This document shows positions 62,547-64,000 of a stretch of 64,000 bases of DNA, piece after piece. The stretch covers positions 32,352-96,351 of the forward strand of contig NZ_JANFCZ010000014.1 in assembly GCF_024391045.1 (NCBI RefSeq), read 5' to 3'. This stretch comes from Pseudarthrobacter sulfonivorans (GTDB taxonomy: Bacteria > Actinomycetota > Actinomycetes > Actinomycetales > Micrococcaceae). Position numbers and translations under genes: made by a program. Position 1 is the first letter of the stretch, and the number at the start of each line of letters is the position of its first letter. The notes under the pieces were generated by a model. It saw only the letters and a program-made list of their open reading frames with translations, did not search any database and was not told the origin of the DNA.

Positions 62547-63312
62547 CCGGCCGGTGGGAGATCCAGATGCTGGGCGGGACATGCTGGGCAGAGTCCGGGC
62601 CCGGGGCGGTGGTTGCTGGGCCGGCCGCTTGCGGGGTGGCTGCGTCCGGGTTGGCCACGTGCAGGGTCCGGCCGAAGGCTTCCTCCGTTTCCGTGACCTC
62701 CAGGCCGGCTGCCGCGAGCCGCGCGCGCAGGGCGCCCAGATCGCCGTCGTACTCAAATCCCAGGCCGGAGCGCGGGCCGCCCGACGCCGGGCGCACCATC
62801 AGCACGCCGCCGTTTTTGGCGGTAAAGTCAGCGGTTTCGTCGGCGTCGGGGACGGGCCGGAACCGGGCCCCGATGTCCTGCAGCGTCATGGCGGCGGCCC
62901 CGGGATCTGCGGTGAACCAGACGCCGACGACGGTCAGGGTAGTGTCAGCGTCAGCGCGGGTTGCGTCGTGGGCGGCTTTGTCCGCCAGGAAGCTGAAGCC
63001 GTCGGCGCCGGTGACGCGGCACGACTCGCCGTGGTCCGCTGTGATGAGTTCAGCGGTGGTCTTTCCGGATGCCTCCGCGGCCAGGCCGGTGCGCCGGGCG
63101 AACTCGGCCAGGTCGCCCACCTCCACGCCCAGGGCCGTGGTGCCGTCGCCGTCCTGCCCCTCCGCGGTGGTGTGCAGGGCGAGCCGGCCGGCGCCGGCGT
63201 CGAACTCCCGCCACGGGCCCTGATCAACAGTCTTGACCAGCCCTAAGGCAACCAGGAGCTCCTCCCACTTTTCCGGGCGGGAAGTGAAGTGGACGGGCCT
63301 GACACGCAGCAT
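62536..63312 (-). CDS. VOC family protein with two glyoxalase-like domains
   Basis: A 258-residue protein with two vicinal-oxygen-chelate modules: residues 1-115 (LRVRPVHFTSRPEKWEELLVALGL, GDLAEFARRTGLAAEASGK) and 120-215 (LTVVGVWFTADPGAAAMTLQDIGARFR, GGVLMVRPASGG). Few metal-ligand His or Glu residues are seen, so it may bind rather than convert a ligand, as in bleomycin-resistance-like proteins. The last 45 residues are a low-complexity tail. Confidence 0.82.
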   Translation of the reverse strand: MLRVRPVHFTSRPEKWEELLVALGLVKTVDQGPWREFDAGAGRLALHTTAEGQDGDGTTALGVEVGDLAEFARRTGLAAEASGKTTAELITADHGESCRVTGADGFSFLADKAAHDATRADADTTLTVVGVWFTADPGAAAMTLQDIGARFRPVPDADETADFTAKNGGVLMVRPASGGPRSGLGFEYDGDLGALRARLAAAGLEVTETEEAFGRTLHVANPDAATPQAAGPATTAPGPDSAQHVPPSIWISHRPAER

Positions 63313-63395
63313 GGGTTTCTCCTCGGATCCGGGACAGCGGAACTACGGCCATCATGCCACCTCTTGAAACCGCTGGCACCGTGCAGAATAGGGCC

Positions 63396-63989
63396 ATGGC
63401 CATTGAACTTGAGGAATTGCTGGTCCCGGATGCGGCCGCGTGGCGGTCGTGGCTGGAAGCCAATCACCGCGACAGCCCGGGCGTCTGGCTGGTCCTGCAC
63501 AAAAAGGGCGGGAACGTCACGGAACTGAACTACGACGCGGCGCTGGATGAGGCGCTGTGCTTCGGGTGGATTGATGGCCAGATCGTCAAGCGCGACGCCG
63601 AGAGCTACTGCCAGCGGATGACCCGCCGGGGCCCCAAGAGCGTCTGGTCGGCCCGGAACGTGGGGCATGTTGCCCGGTTGGAGGCCGCCGGCAGGATGAC
63701 CGCCGCCGGGCGCGCCGCCGTCGAAAGCGCCAAGGCTGACGGCCGTTGGGAGATCGCCTACGGCGGGCAGGCAACCGCAGAGGTTCCGCCCGACCTGGCC
63801 GCGGCCATCGCGGCCGTCCCCGAGGCCCAGGCCATGTTCGATGTCCTCACATCCGTGAACCGGTACGCCCTGATCTACCGGACCAATTCGGTGAAACAGG
63901 CAGCCACGCGGGAACGCAAGATCGCCGGGTTTGTGGAAATGCTGGCCCGCGGCGAGGCGCCGTACCCGCAGAAGAAAAAGCCCGCCTGA
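63396..63989 (+). CDS. YdeI/OmpD-associated family protein
   Basis: A 197-residue cytoplasmic protein of the YdeI family: WRSWLEANHRDSPGVWLVLHKK, LNYDAALDEALCFGWIDGQIVKRDAESYCQRMTRRGPKSVWSARN, the family signature, and a basic C-terminus (YPQKKKPA). Some members are linked to antimicrobial-peptide tolerance, but the mechanism is unknown. The start at 63396 begins the homology; an ATG 42 nt upstream lacks it. Confidence 0.88.
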   Translation: MAIELEELLVPDAAAWRSWLEANHRDSPGVWLVLHKKGGNVTELNYDAALDEALCFGWIDGQIVKRDAESYCQRMTRRGPKSVWSARNVGHVARLEAAGRMTAAGRAAVESAKADGRWEIAYGGQATAEVPPDLAAAIAAVPEAQAMFDVLTSVNRYALIYRTNSVKQAATRERKIAGFVEMLARGEAPYPQKKKPA

Positions 63990-64000
63990 GGACGCCGCCC

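Overview
This is chromosomal DNA from a high-GC Gram-positive bacterium, most likely an Arthrobacter or Pseudarthrobacter relative (Micrococcaceae). Support comes from the strong G/C preference at third codon positions, the ffs-dnaX-recR cluster, an aceB-aceA operon with a divergent RamB-type regulator, Gly/Ala/Pro-rich secreted proteins, and many families typical of soil actinobacteria. I see no phage, transposase, plasmid or CRISPR signature. This is a mostly well-ordered core-plus-catabolic region.

Layout. 1-3130: a three-gene set in which two subtilisin-inhibitor-like proteins flank a putative DNA glycosylase, then an OhrR/MarR regulator with a clear operator, two tandem paralogous small proteins and a 29-bp perfect inverted repeat. 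3149-11046: lysC, an ABC exporter pair, recR, dnaX and the SRP RNA gene. 11047-25295: housekeeping and envelope genes, including a NIF3-domain protein, tRNA-Ser(GGA), an MpaB-type oxygenase, an M23 peptidase with a repetitive Pro/Thr tail, glutathione peroxidase, CpdA-like phosphodiesterase, a Stealth protein, a LytR_C protein, FrnE-type DsbA, and a glycosyltransferase/amylo-glucosidase operon. 25306-26045: decayed gene fragments. 26064-36881: a nine-gene minus-strand sugar or glycoside catabolic operon (ABC importer, three Gfo/Idh/MocA dehydrogenases, two TIM-barrel isomerases, one unknown) with a divergent ROK regulator. 36899-40506: D-2-hydroxyacid dehydrogenase, CynX/NimT-type MFS and a less GC-biased glycosyltransferase. 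40943-45700: glyoxylate shunt (aceB, aceA) and its regulator. 45841-50618: a TAXI binding protein co-encoded with a two-component system, divergent from an MHS-type MFS transporter. 50932-52680: poxB. 52851-64000: thiD, rsgA, a TetR-controlled epimerase, queuosine-precursor transporter and tgt, and several small enzymes.

The main non-gene structure is a family of roughly 100-bp elements at 40.6, 45.7, 50.7 and 52.7 kb. Each is built from four copies of a GACGCTCTCTCACTT-like word in the order forward, forward, reverse, reverse, giving nested hairpins. The copies flank the aceB-aceA-ramB block on both sides and poxB on both sides. A related two-arm hairpin lies between aceA and aceB. I regard this family and the TAXI/two-component/MFS module as the most interesting leads. 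All functional statements are from reading the sequence and family knowledge; no database search was run.
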